DNA of 64,000 nucleotides from Streptomyces sp. AC558_RSS880 (lineage in GTDB: Bacteria; Actinomycetota; Actinomycetes; Streptomycetales; Streptomycetaceae): contig NZ_JAGMUJ010000191.1 of the NCBI RefSeq assembly GCF_019049255.1, positions 124,001 through 188,000 of the forward strand. The letters are read 5' to 3'. The notes beneath the pieces were generated by a model, which did not search any database, had not been told where the DNA came from, and saw only the letters and a list, made by a program, of their open reading frames with translations. The position numbers were made by a program, and so were the translations under genes. Numbering within the stretch: the stretch's first letter is position 1; each line of letters begins with the position of its first letter. This document shows positions 36,085 through 44,745 of the stretch, one piece after another.

Positions 36085-37521
36085 TCAGACGCCGGGCAGG
36101 ACGCCGGTGCGGGCCACCTCGGAGTACCAGCGGGCGCTGGCCTTGGGGATGCGGGTGCCGGTCGGATAGTCCACGTAGACGGCGCCGAAGCGCTTGCCGT
36201 AGCCGTGGGCCCACTCGAAGTTGTCCAGCAGCGACCATAGGAAGTAGCCGCGCACGTCCACGCCGTCGACGATGGCCCGGTGGACGGCGGCCAGGTGGCC
36301 GCGCACATAGGCGATCCGCGCGGGGTCGTTGACGTTCCCGGAGGGGTCGGCGTAGTCGTCGAAGGCGGCGCCGTTCTCGGTGATGACCAGCGGCAGCTTC
36401 GGGAAGTCGGACGACAGCCGGCGCAGCAGGTCGTACAGGCCGGTGGGGTCGACGGCCCAGCCCATGGCGGTGGTGTCGCCGGGCGGCTGGTGGAAGGCGA
36501 CCTTGTCGGCGCCCGGCCAGGGGCTGTGGACGCTGTTGCCGTGTCCGTCGGAGGTGTGGGTGCCGGTGCCGTCGGCCTCGGAGACGACGGTGGGCGAGTA
36601 GTAGTTGACACCGAGGAAGTCCAGCGGCTGGTGGATCCGCTCGAGGTCGCCGTCGCGCACGAAGGACCAGTCGGTGAGCGCGGCGGTGTCCTTGAGCAGG
36701 TCCTCCGGGTAGGCGCCCTGCAGCATCGGGCCGGTGAAGACCCGGTTGGCGAGCGCGTCGATCCGGCGGACCGCGTCGGCGTCGGCGTCGCTGCCGGTGA
36801 GCGGGCGGACGTGGTGGATGTTGAGGGTGACCGAGCACTGGGCGGCGGCGGGAAGGCGGTCGCGCAGCGCCTGGACGGCCAGGCCGTGGCCCAGGTTGAG
36901 GTGGTGGGCGGCGCGCAGCGCGGCGACCGGGTCGGTGCGGCCGGGGGCGTGCACGCCGGAGCCGTAGCCGAGGAAGGAGCTGCACCAGGGCTCGTTGAGG
37001 GTGGTCCAGGTCTTCACCCGGTCACCGAGGGCGTCCGCGGCGAGGGCCGCGTACTCGGCGAACCGTTCGGCCGTGGCGCGCTCGGGCCAGCCGCCGGCGT
37101 CCTCCAGTTCCTGCGGCAGGTCCCAGTGGTAGAGGGTGGCGACGGGCTGGATGCCCTTGTCCAGCAGCTCGTCGACGAGGCGCCGGTAGAAGTCCAGTCC
37201 CTTCTGCACGGCGGGGCCGCGCCCTGTGGGCTGGATCCGGGGCCAGGCCAGGGAGAACCGGTAGGCGCCCAGGCCGAGTTCGGCCATGAGGGCGACGTCC
37301 TCGCGCCAGCGGTGGTAGTGGTCGGTGGCGATGTCACCGGTGTCTCCGTTGCGGACCCGGCCCGGGGTGCGGGCGTAGGTGTCCCAGATGGACGGCGTGC
37401 GTCCGTCCTCGGCGGCGGCCCCCTCGATCTGGTAGGAGGCGGTCGCGGAGCCCCAGAGGAAGCCCTTGGGGAAGGTGCGGGCGGCGTCCGGGGCGGACGC
37501 GGTCTGCTGTGCGGTGACCAC
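36085..37521 (-). CDS. GH1 beta-glucosidase, intracellular
   Basis: 478 aa, no signal peptide. GH1 motifs: FLWGSATASYQIEGAA near 20, TLNEPWCSS near 170 (acid/base Glu), LVITENGAAFDD near 380 (nucleophile Glu) and YFLWSLLDNFEWAHGYGKRFG near 430. It should split imported cello-oligosaccharides or other beta-glucosides. Last gene of the apparent operon with the ABC transporter at 37609-40941, 87 bp after the permease. The context parallels BglC with CebEFG, but the operator differs from the CebR box, so the exact substrate is open. Confidence 0.92.
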   Translation of the reverse strand: MVTAQQTASAPDAARTFPKGFLWGSATASYQIEGAAAEDGRTPSIWDTYARTPGRVRNGDTGDIATDHYHRWREDVALMAELGLGAYRFSLAWPRIQPTGRGPAVQKGLDFYRRLVDELLDKGIQPVATLYHWDLPQELEDAGGWPERATAERFAEYAALAADALGDRVKTWTTLNEPWCSSFLGYGSGVHAPGRTDPVAALRAAHHLNLGHGLAVQALRDRLPAAAQCSVTLNIHHVRPLTGSDADADAVRRIDALANRVFTGPMLQGAYPEDLLKDTAALTDWSFVRDGDLERIHQPLDFLGVNYYSPTVVSEADGTGTHTSDGHGNSVHSPWPGADKVAFHQPPGDTTAMGWAVDPTGLYDLLRRLSSDFPKLPLVITENGAAFDDYADPSGNVNDPARIAYVRGHLAAVHRAIVDGVDVRGYFLWSLLDNFEWAHGYGKRFGAVYVDYPTGTRIPKASARWYSEVARTGVLPGV

Positions 37522-37608
37522 GTAAGTCCTTTCGGGGTAAGGGGGTTCGCAGGCGGGTGCCTGGTGGGGGGCAGGGTGGGGGCGGGGTGCGGGCCCGGGT
37601 GCGGCGGG

Positions 37609-38532
37609 TCAGCCCTTGACGGCGCCGGCCATGATGCCGCTGACGATCTGGCGGCCGAAGACGATGAACATCGCCAGCAGCGGCAGCGTGCCGAGCAGCG
37701 CGCCCGCCATGATCAGCGACTGGTCGCGGACGTAGCCCGCGCTGAGCTGGGTGAGGGCGACGGGGACCGTCGGGTTGGTCATGTCGAGCACCACGAACGG
37801 CCAGAAGAAGTCGTTCCACGCGTGCACGAACGTGATCATGAACAGGACGGCCATCGCGGGCCGCGCCACGGGCAGCACGATGCTCCAGAAGATCCGCAGC
37901 GAGTGCGCCCCGTCGACGCGTCCGGCCTCGACGAGTTCGTCGGGCAGGGCCTCGGACAGGTACTGCCGCATGAAGAACACGCCGACCGCGCTCACCAGCG
38001 TGGGGAAGATGACGGCGGGCAGCTGCTGCGACCAGCCCAGCTCGGACATCATCATGAACAGCGGTACGACGCTGAGCTGCGGCGGCACCATCATGGTGCC
38101 GATCACCAGCATGAGCAGGATGTTGCGTCCCTTGAACCGCAGTTTGGCGAAGGCGAATCCGGCCAGCGTCGCGAACATCACCGTGGACAGGGCGATCACG
38201 CCGGCCACGATCAGGCTGTTGATCATGGCCTTGCCCATCGCCGCCTCGTCCCAGGCCCGGGCGAGGTTGCTGAACAGGTTCGGGCCGGGCAGGAACGGCG
38301 GTGGTGTCTGGCTGACCCGGGTGTTGTCGGTGGAGGCCGCCACCATCGTCCAGTACAGCGGGAAGATCGACAGCACCGCCATGACGACGAGCAGGACGTA
38401 GGCGAGCGGGCCGGCGTGGTGCTGGCGGCCGGCGCCCTGGCGCAGCAGCCGGCGGCCGGCGCGGCCGGCCGGCTTCTCGACGGGGGTCCGGACCGGGGTC
38501 TCCGTCCGGACCGGGAGGCTGTTGGTGGTCAT
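37609..38532 (-). CDS. Carbohydrate ABC transporter permease (MalG family)
   Basis: 307 aa. A basic N-terminal tail precedes about six membrane helices; the EAA loop is EAGRVDGAHSLRIFWSIVLP near 205. Second permease of the GH1-linked CUT1 transporter. It starts 12 bp after the upstream permease stop. No ATPase gene nearby, so a shared ATPase such as MsiK is likely. Confidence 0.88.
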   Translation of the reverse strand: MTTNSLPVRTETPVRTPVEKPAGRAGRRLLRQGAGRQHHAGPLAYVLLVVMAVLSIFPLYWTMVAASTDNTRVSQTPPPFLPGPNLFSNLARAWDEAAMGKAMINSLIVAGVIALSTVMFATLAGFAFAKLRFKGRNILLMLVIGTMMVPPQLSVVPLFMMMSELGWSQQLPAVIFPTLVSAVGVFFMRQYLSEALPDELVEAGRVDGAHSLRIFWSIVLPVARPAMAVLFMITFVHAWNDFFWPFVVLDMTNPTVPVALTQLSAGYVRDQSLIMAGALLGTLPLLAMFIVFGRQIVSGIMAGAVKG

Positions 38533-38544
38533 CGTGACTCCAGG

Positions 38545-39540
38545 TCAGGACGTGCGGGAACGCAGGCGCTTGATCAGGCGCTGCGCCGCGAAGGCGAGGA
38601 CGAGCAGCATGAACATCGCCCAGGCGACGGTCGCCGAGCGGCCCATCTGGTAGTTCTTCCAGCCCTCCTCGTACAGCAGCAGGCCCAGCGTCTGGTACTG
38701 GTTGTCGGCGCCGCCGGTGATGCCGTTGGGTCCCTGGCCGAAGATCAGCGGCTCACCGAACAGCTGGGTGGCACCGATGGTGGAGAGCACGATGGTGAAG
38801 ACGATCGTGGAGCGGATGCCGGGGATGGTCACGTGGGTGAACTGCTTCCACCGGGACGCTCCGTCGATGGACGCCGCCTCGTACCGCTCGGCCGGGATGG
38901 CCTGCATGGCGGCCAGGTAGAGCAGCGCGTTGTAGCCGGTCCAGCGCCAGATGACGATGGTGGAGATCGCCACCTGGGCGGGCCACTTGTCGGCCTCCCA
39001 GTCCACCGGGTCGATGCCGACCGAGCCGAGCGCCCAGTTGATCATGCCGAAGTCACGCTCGAAGATCATGGTGAAGACGAGCGCGGCGGCGGCGACCGAG
39101 GTGGCGTACGGGACCAGCGAGGCCACGCGGAAGAACAGCGAGGCGCGCATCCGGTAGTTGAGCAGGTGCGCCAGGCCGAGCGCCATCATCAGCTGCGGCA
39201 CCGTGGAGATGATGCCGATGGTGATGGTGTTCTGCAGCGCGTTCCAGAACCGCGAGTCGCCCCAGAGTTCGACGTAGTTGTCGAACGCCACCCACTCCAT
39301 GACGTCGAGGGTGGCCAGTTCCACGTCGTGCAGCGAGATCCACGAGGTGTAGACGAGGGGGTAGAAGCTGAACGCGGCGAAGACGATGAAGAAGGGGGCG
39401 ACGAACGCGAACGGCGCGCCCTTGACGTCCAGACGGTGCAGCAGCGCGCTGCGCCGCCGGGCGGTCTTCTCGCCGCCCGACGTGCCGGGCGGGGCCGGCG
39501 GCTCCTCGCCGGTCAGGGCTTTGGTGGTGGAGGTGGCCAC
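38545..39540 (-). CDS. Carbohydrate ABC transporter permease (MalF family)
   Basis: 331 aa with an N-terminal cytosolic tail and about six membrane helices. EAA-type loop EAASIDGASRWKQFTHVTIP near 220. Forms the channel with the adjacent permease. Transcribed from the binding-protein gene side, with a 93-bp spacer to that gene. Confidence 0.88.
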   Translation of the reverse strand: MATSTTKALTGEEPPAPPGTSGGEKTARRRSALLHRLDVKGAPFAFVAPFFIVFAAFSFYPLVYTSWISLHDVELATLDVMEWVAFDNYVELWGDSRFWNALQNTITIGIISTVPQLMMALGLAHLLNYRMRASLFFRVASLVPYATSVAAAALVFTMIFERDFGMINWALGSVGIDPVDWEADKWPAQVAISTIVIWRWTGYNALLYLAAMQAIPAERYEAASIDGASRWKQFTHVTIPGIRSTIVFTIVLSTIGATQLFGEPLIFGQGPNGITGGADNQYQTLGLLLYEEGWKNYQMGRSATVAWAMFMLLVLAFAAQRLIKRLRSRTS

Positions 39541-39633
39541 CGGACTTCCTTCCTGAGAGCGGATGGGTGAGCCGGGGCCCGGGCCCGTCGGCGGGATGCC
39601 GAACGGGCCCGGGCGGCCGCGGCGGGCGTCGGG

Positions 39634-40941
39634 TCAGCCGACCGCCTTCTCGATGCGCTCCGTGGTGGTCTTCCACGCCTCGTCGCGCGAGGTGCCCTGC
39701 TCGACCAGGGCCAGGCCCTGGGAGAAGGTGTCCTTGATCGTGCCGTCCTTGCGGCCGAGGACCTGCTTGTCCGGGATCTCCTGCGCGGCGGCACCGAAGA
39801 TCTGGCCGATCGGGGCGTTGTCGAAGTACTCCGACTTGGCGTCCTTCACATCGGCGTTCTCCAGGGCCTTCTCGGAGGACGGGATGTTGCCGATCTCCTT
39901 GAAGATGTGGGCCTGCTGCTCCGGCGCGGTCAGCCAGGCGACGAGCTTCTTGGCCTCCTCCTTCACCGGGCTCTTCTCGACCACACCGAGGAAGGACCCG
40001 CCCCAGTTGGCGCCCTTGGGCGCCCTGGCGACGTCCCACTTGCCCTTGTTGGCCGCACCGGCCTTCTCGCTGATGTGGCTGAGCATCCAGGCCGGGCAGA
40101 CGGCGGTCGCGAACGTGCCGTTGGCCAGGCCGGGGTCCCAACCCGGCTGGAACTGGCGGAGCTTGGCGGTCAGCCCCTCCTCCGCGGCGTCGGAGGCAAG
40201 GCCCCATGCCTCCTTGACGGCCGGGTTCTTGTCGTAGATCAGCTCACCCTTTTCGTCGTAGTACTGCTCGGGGTAGCCGTAGACCATGGCGTTGAACAGG
40301 CCGCTGGCCGAGTCCGTGAACGCCACCTTGTCGCCCTTGAAGTCCTTCTTGAAGGTGCGGCCGACCTCGACGTACTTCTTCCAGTCGCCCTCCCACAGCT
40401 TGCCGACCTCTTCGCGGTCGGTGGGCAGGCCGGCCTGCTCGAAGTAGTCCTTGCGGTAGCAGACGGCCATCGGGCCGATGTCGGTGCCCAGGCCCAGCAC
40501 CTTGCCGTCCGCGGTGCTGATCTGGGACTCCTTCCAGGGCAGGAAGTGGTCGGTGCCCGCCATGCCGGCGAAGTCCGCGAACTTGTCCGCCTGGGTCTCG
40601 GTGATCTCCTTGGCCCGGCCGATCTCGATGCCCTGGATGTCCTTCAGGCCGTTGCCGGCGGCGAGCCTGGTCTGCAGCGCGGTGTAGTACGTCTGCTCGT
40701 CACCGGCGATCTCGGCCTTGATGTCGACCTCGGGGTTCTCCTTCTCGTACTGCTCGAGAAGGCCGGTCTCCTTGAGGCCCATCACGCCGTACAGGCCCAT
40801 GGTGATGGTGACCTTGCCGTCCTTCTTGCCACCGCCGGTGACCGAGTCGTCGCTGCTGCTGCAGCCGACGACCAGTGCCAGCGCGCCGGCGGCCGCGGCT
40901 GTCGCCACCGCCTTCCTGCGCAACGAACCGTAAGTGCCCAT
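39634..40941 (-). CDS. Carbohydrate-binding lipoprotein of the GH1-linked transporter
   Basis: 435 aa. Lipobox LALVVGC gives a lipidated Cys near 27. Mature domain is a CUT1 solute-binding protein (FTDSASGLFNAMVYGYPEQYY mid-protein). First gene of the operon, downstream of the paired operators at 41017-41052. Likely binds a beta-glucoside such as cellobiose or a cello-oligosaccharide, judged by the GH1 enzyme at the operon end; this is inference. Confidence 0.88.
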   Translation of the reverse strand: MGTYGSLRRKAVATAAAAGALALVVGCSSSDDSVTGGGKKDGKVTITMGLYGVMGLKETGLLEQYEKENPEVDIKAEIAGDEQTYYTALQTRLAAGNGLKDIQGIEIGRAKEITETQADKFADFAGMAGTDHFLPWKESQISTADGKVLGLGTDIGPMAVCYRKDYFEQAGLPTDREEVGKLWEGDWKKYVEVGRTFKKDFKGDKVAFTDSASGLFNAMVYGYPEQYYDEKGELIYDKNPAVKEAWGLASDAAEEGLTAKLRQFQPGWDPGLANGTFATAVCPAWMLSHISEKAGAANKGKWDVARAPKGANWGGSFLGVVEKSPVKEEAKKLVAWLTAPEQQAHIFKEIGNIPSSEKALENADVKDAKSEYFDNAPIGQIFGAAAQEIPDKQVLGRKDGTIKDTFSQGLALVEQGTSRDEAWKTTTERIEKAVG

Positions 40942-41016
40942 GGATCTCCTCCTAGCGACGGCGCTGACACACCGGAGTGACGAGTTCTGCGATGACTACA
41001 GCGGCTCTGATAAGGA

Positions 41017-41052
41017 TGGGAACGTGCCCATTCCGGGGTGGGCACGTTCCCA
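41017..41052. promoter_or_regulatory. Paired LacI-type operators of the GH1 cluster
   Basis: TGGGAACGTGCCCA (41017-41030) and TGGGCACGTTCCCA (41039-41052) are exact reverse complements of each other. Each is a near-palindrome with six of seven pairs. Centres are 22 bp apart, two helical turns. They resemble but differ from the CebR box TGGGAGCGCTCCCA. They lie 76-111 bp before the binding-protein start and about 190 bp before the LacI gene. Confidence 0.75.
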
Positions 41053-41243
41053 CCGCGCAACGAAGACTCACGGCTAGCGGATAGGTCTGTCAATAACTTG
41101 AAACCAACTCGTCGTCCCGCACCGGGCCCCGCGTCCGCCGTCCCGCCCCCGGGGGGTGCTGTGCCGACGGCGGCGTCTGCAAGAATTGCCGCAGGTCACC
41201 TCCGCGGCGGGCATCGCCGCCGCGGCCGCCCAGGGGGGAGCAC

Positions 41244-42257
41244 ATGAGCGGCAACCGCCGTCCGACCATCAAAACGGTCGCGGCCCGCGCCGGCGTGGGC
41301 CGTACCACGGTCTCCCGCGTCGTCAACGGCTCGGACCTGGTCAGTGCCGACGCCCGCGCGAGGGTCCTGGCCGCGATCAAGGAGCTGAACTACGTCCCCA
41401 ACTCGGTCGCCCGCGGCCTGGTGACCAACCGCACCAACGCGGTGGCCCTGGTGATCCCGGAGTCGGAGAGCCGGCTCGGTTCGGAACCGTTCTTCGCCGC
41501 GCTGATCCGGGGCGTCAGCGGCGCCCTCGCGGAGAGCCGGACCCAGCTGCAGCTGATGCTCGTCCGCGACCAGGCCGAGCGCGACCGGCTCACCGAGACG
41601 GTGGCCACGCACCGTGTGGACGGCGTGCTGCTGGTCTCCGTGCACGCCGACGACCGGCTGCCGGGCATGCTGGAGGAGATGGGCCTGCCCACCGTGCTGG
41701 CCGGCCGTCGCGACGCGGGCGAACGGCTGAGCTACGTCGACTCCGACAACGCCGGGGGCGCGACCGCGGCGGTACGGCACCTGCTGCACCGCGGCCGGAC
41801 CCGGATCGCCACGATCACCGGCCCGCTGGACATGGACGTCGGCCGCAGCCGGCTCGCCGGCTGGCGCACCGCGCACCGCGAGGCGGGGGTACCCGCGGAC
41901 GAACTCCTGGTCGAGGAGGGCGACTTCACGGAGGAGGGCGCCTGCCGGGCCATGTGTTCGCTACTTGAACGCGCCCCGGACCTGGACGCCGTCTTCGCCG
42001 CCTCCGACCTCATGGCGGTCGGCGCCCTGGCCGAATTGCGCCGGCGGGGACGGCAGGTGCCCGGCGATGTCGCCGTCGTCGGCTACGAGGACTCCGTCCT
42101 CGCCCGCCACACCGCCCCGCCCCTGACGACGGTGCGCCAGCCGGTGGAGGAGATCGGCCGCACCATGGCCCTGATCCTCACCGGCATCACCCAGCGGGGC
42201 GAACCCCGGCAGCAGCGGACGCTGCCCACGGAGCTGGTGGTGCGGGAGTCGTCGTAG
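41244..42257 (+). CDS. LacI-family regulator of the GH1/ABC cluster (CebR-like)
   Basis: 337 aa. HTH PTIKTVAARAGVGRTTVSRV then VNG at the N-terminus and a sugar-binding effector domain ending GYEDSVLARHTAPPLTTVRQ. Starts at ATG 41244 behind a GGGGGGAG ribosome site. Divergent from the transporter operon, whose promoter holds two 14-bp LacI-type boxes. Resembles CebR in family and context; because the boxes deviate from the CebR consensus I do not assign the name. Confidence 0.88.
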   Translation: MSGNRRPTIKTVAARAGVGRTTVSRVVNGSDLVSADARARVLAAIKELNYVPNSVARGLVTNRTNAVALVIPESESRLGSEPFFAALIRGVSGALAESRTQLQLMLVRDQAERDRLTETVATHRVDGVLLVSVHADDRLPGMLEEMGLPTVLAGRRDAGERLSYVDSDNAGGATAAVRHLLHRGRTRIATITGPLDMDVGRSRLAGWRTAHREAGVPADELLVEEGDFTEEGACRAMCSLLERAPDLDAVFAASDLMAVGALAELRRRGRQVPGDVAVVGYEDSVLARHTAPPLTTVRQPVEEIGRTMALILTGITQRGEPRQQRTLPTELVVRESS

Positions 42258-42336
42258 CGGGGCCTGCGCGGAGGTGAGGGAGGGGTGATGGCGGTTACCC
42301 GGGAGGTCCCAGTACCGCGATGAGGGAGAAGGAGCC

Positions 42337-42657
42337 ATGGCCCACAGGACGAGCGCCCGGGACGTGGTGAGCGCCATCAAGGACGTCGATTTCCCGGCCG
42401 GCAAGGACGACCTGGTCCAGGCGGCCAGCCGGTCGGGCGCCTCACCGGATGTGGTCAAGGCGCTGCGCGGCATTCCCGCCGAGCAGTACGCCAATCGTGA
42501 GGAGGTGGCCCGGTCGGTGCGCGTGGACCCCGATTCCGACCTCGGCCTGAGTCCCGCGCAGCGGGCGGAGCAGGCCCGTGCGGGCGGCAGGCAGGGACAG
42601 TCCCAGCACCTGCGTGACGTACCGAAACCGCCGGTGGAGGACGAGCTGGACCGCTGA
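42337..42657 (+). CDS. DUF2795 domain protein
   Basis: 106 aa. Small acidic-basic soluble protein with the DUF2795 core (DVDFPAGKDDLVQAASRSGA then SPDVVKALRGIP) at 15-50 and a polar tail. Function of the family is unknown; it is common in actinobacteria beside stress genes. ATG preceded by GGAGAAGGAG. Confidence 0.8.
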   Translation: MAHRTSARDVVSAIKDVDFPAGKDDLVQAASRSGASPDVVKALRGIPAEQYANREEVARSVRVDPDSDLGLSPAQRAEQARAGGRQGQSQHLRDVPKPPVEDELDR

Positions 42658-42753
42658 TCCCGGCGGGCGACGCGGGTGAGCCGCGCGGCCTGCCTGCGGC
42701 TCGGTCACTCGCGGCCGGTGCGCCGCCGGCCGGTGACGGCCCTGTCGCGGACG

Positions 42754-42797
42754 GCCGGGTCCCCTCCGTCCCGGATCCGGGACGGAGGGGACCCGGC
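42754..42797. terminator. Perfect 44-bp palindrome, bidirectional terminator
   Basis: Arms of 22 bp (42754-42775 and 42776-42797) are exact reverse complements with no spacer. It lies between two convergent genes (DUF2795 plus, DUF6343-like minus), so a shared terminator is the simplest reading. Confidence 0.7.
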
Positions 42798-42861
42798 CCG
42801 GTGCGTCCACGACCGTCCACAGCCGGTGTCCGCGACACCGCGGGGCGTCACCGGGAACCGG

Positions 42862-43227
42862 TCAGCGGGCTCGGCCGGCGGTGCCCCGTTCCCGTCGCAG
42901 ACGGCGCAGTACGGCCATCAGGTCCAGGAGGGCCGTCAGCGCGAGCACGCCGCAGACGACGGCGAGCAGGACCAGCGGGCCCCGACCGGGGCTGTCGCCG
43001 GCGTCGGAGCGCGCGGCCCAGGTGCCGAACAGCGCGGTGCCGGCGAGGAAGAGGGGCAGGAAGACCGCGGCGAGCAGCAGGCGCAGCCGCAGCGGGCTCC
43101 GCGCGGTGACCGGCTCGGTGCCGGTCCGCGGGAAGCGGCGGCCGATCGTTCCGGAGCGGGCCCGGGAGACCGGTTCGCGGGTGGGGTCGGCACGTGGGTC
43201 ACGCACGCCGGACGCCTCCTCCGCCAT
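42862..43227 (-). CDS. Small two-TM membrane protein, DUF6343-like
   Basis: 121 aa. A charged N-terminal half contains RTGTEPVTARSPLRLRL, the phrase I associate with the streptomycete DUF6343 family, followed by two hydrophobic segments at about 58-75 and 85-105 and a basic tail. Function unknown. The ATG at 43227 is preferred; the open frame reaches further upstream without family similarity. Confidence 0.65.
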   Translation of the reverse strand: MAEEASGVRDPRADPTREPVSRARSGTIGRRFPRTGTEPVTARSPLRLRLLLAAVFLPLFLAGTALFGTWAARSDAGDSPGRGPLVLLAVVCGVLALTALLDLMAVLRRLRRERGTAGRAR

Positions 43228-43379
43228 GGTCGTGTCGGCCGGGTAGCCGCCGGCGCCGGTGACAAACCGGCGTTCGTTGGTGCGCGCCCGTTCCGGGTAC
43301 TCGCCCGTCGCCCGACCATCGACCACCGCGGGTGACCGCACCATGCGGGTGACCGCACCATGGGGAAGGACAGCGCCTC

Positions 43380-43775
43380 ATGCAGCACGACGAGTTCATC
43401 GGGAAAGTGCAGGCTCTCACTCGGCTGCCGGACCGGGGAACGTCCGAGCAGGCGACCCGGGCGGTGCTGAGCACGCTGGCCGAGCGGCTGCCGTCCGGGC
43501 TGGCGGGCCATGTGGCAGCCCAGCTGCCGCCGACCCTGGCCGCGCCCATGCGGCAGACCACTTCGGGCGAGCGCTTCGACCTGACGACGTTCGCCGGCCG
43601 GATCGCCGGCCGCGCGGAGACGGACGAGGACGCGGCCGTGCGCGAGGCCGCCGCCGTACTGGAAGTGCTCGACGCGGCCCTCACTCCGGAGCTGACGGAG
43701 AAGCTGGTCGCCGCGCTGCCCAGGGACATCGGCAACCTGCTGCCCGCCGGACGTGCCGCCGACGACACCGACTGA
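43380..43775 (+). CDS. DUF2267 family protein
   Basis: 131 aa soluble protein. MQHDEFIGKVQALTRLPDRG at the N-terminus and the helical repeats VLSTLAERLPSGLAGHVAAQ / VLDAALTPELTEKLVAALP match DUF2267. Family function unknown. It is followed 14 bp later by the hydrolase gene and probably co-transcribed. Confidence 0.85.
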   Translation: MQHDEFIGKVQALTRLPDRGTSEQATRAVLSTLAERLPSGLAGHVAAQLPPTLAAPMRQTTSGERFDLTTFAGRIAGRAETDEDAAVREAAAVLEVLDAALTPELTEKLVAALPRDIGNLLPAGRAADDTD

Positions 43776-43789
43776 GGAGGTGACCGGGC

Positions 43790-44431
43790 ATGGTCTCCGA
43801 GTCCGTGACGGTCCCCTCGGGTGCGGCAGCCCTGTCCGGGGACCTGGTCATCCCCACCGGGGCGCGCGGAGTGGTGCTGTTCGCGCACGGCAGCGGCAGC
43901 TCACGGCTCAGCCCCCGCAACCGGGCGGTCGCCGACGCGTTGCAGGGGGCGGGGTTCGGCACGCTGCTGCTGGATCTGCTGACCCGGGAGGAGGAGCTCG
44001 AGGACGACGCGACGGGCCGGCACCGCTTCGACATCGGCCTGCTGGCCCGGCGGCTGGCGCATGCCGTCGACTGGCTGGAGCGGCGCCCGGACAGCATGGA
44101 CCTTCCCGTGGGCCTGTTCGGGGCCAGTACGGGAGCGGCGGCGGCACTGGTGGCCGCCACCGAGCGCCCCGAGCGGGTCTCGGCGGTCGTGTCGCGGGGC
44201 GGGCGCCCGGACCTGGCGGGCGACGCGCTCGGCCTGGTCGCGTGCCCGGTGCTGCTCGTCGTGGGCGGTGACGACGAGACGGTCCTCGGCCTCAACCGTG
44301 AGGCCGCCGGCCGGCTGTCCGCGGCGCACCACGTCCACGTGGTGCCCGGCGCGACCCACCTCTTTCCCGAGCCCGGCGCGCTGGAACAGGTCGCCGGGCT
44401 CGCCGCCGACTGGTTCCGCGACCACCTCTGA
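43790..44431 (+). CDS. Alpha/beta hydrolase, dienelactone hydrolase-like
   Basis: 213 aa. Nucleophile elbow GLFGASTGAA near 110 (Ser), Asp in VVGGDDE near 160 and His in GATHLF near 190 form the triad; oxyanion HGSGSSRLSPRN near 33. Cytosolic. Homologues often lie next to phosphoribosyltransferases in actinobacteria, not seen here. Substrate unknown. Confidence 0.85.
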   Translation: MVSESVTVPSGAAALSGDLVIPTGARGVVLFAHGSGSSRLSPRNRAVADALQGAGFGTLLLDLLTREEELEDDATGRHRFDIGLLARRLAHAVDWLERRPDSMDLPVGLFGASTGAAAALVAATERPERVSAVVSRGGRPDLAGDALGLVACPVLLVVGGDDETVLGLNREAAGRLSAAHHVHVVPGATHLFPEPGALEQVAGLAADWFRDHL

Positions 44432-44440
44432 CCGGACACG

Positions 44441-44477
44441 GGGCGAGCCGCGGCGGGGTGTGCGCCGCGGCTCGCCC
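44441..44477. terminator. 15-bp hairpin between convergent genes
   Basis: GGGCGAGCCGCGGCG (44441-44455) pairs exactly with CGCCGCGGCTCGCCC (44463-44477), loop of 7. It ends the hydrolase gene (plus) and the esterase operon (minus). Confidence 0.75.
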
Positions 44478-44482
44478 TTGGC

Positions 44483-44745
44483 TCATCCCGTGCTGCAGGA
44501 GACGGTCGGCCAGGTCCAGTTGCCGTTGGTCTGGATCGTCACCCCCCAGTTGTTCCCGCTGCCGTTGGGCTTGGCGACAAGGGTCTGGCCGTCGGGGTAG
44601 GAGGTGCTGACGTTCCAGGTCGCGGAGACCTTCGCCGGGGACGGCACCTTCATCGTCACGGTCCAGTCGCTGGAGCCGCTCACCGAGACGTTGAGGTTGT
44701 AGCGGTCCCCCCAGCGGCTGCCCGCGGACAGGGTCGCGGTGCACG
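44483..44745 (-). repeat. CBM2-type domain repeat, copy in axeA
   Basis: This 3' segment is about 90% identical at DNA level by eye to 45506-45765. Long exact blocks include the stretch coding for VTMKVPSPAKV. The copies are ~1 kb apart in direct orientation. Domain duplication or gene conversion is the likely cause. Confidence 0.8.

Noticed and set aside
36280..39570. 1096-codon plus-strand open frame
   Set aside because: Antisense to the GH1 and permease genes; His/Gly/Asp-rich repeats are a by-product of membrane-protein codons.
36085..42257. Naming the GH1/ABC cluster cebEFG-bglC-cebR
   Set aside because: Gene order fits, but the operator differs from the CebR box; it may be a paralogous cluster.
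42754..42797. Palindrome as a transposon end
   Set aside because: No transposase, target duplication or second copy is visible; position between convergent genes fits a terminator.
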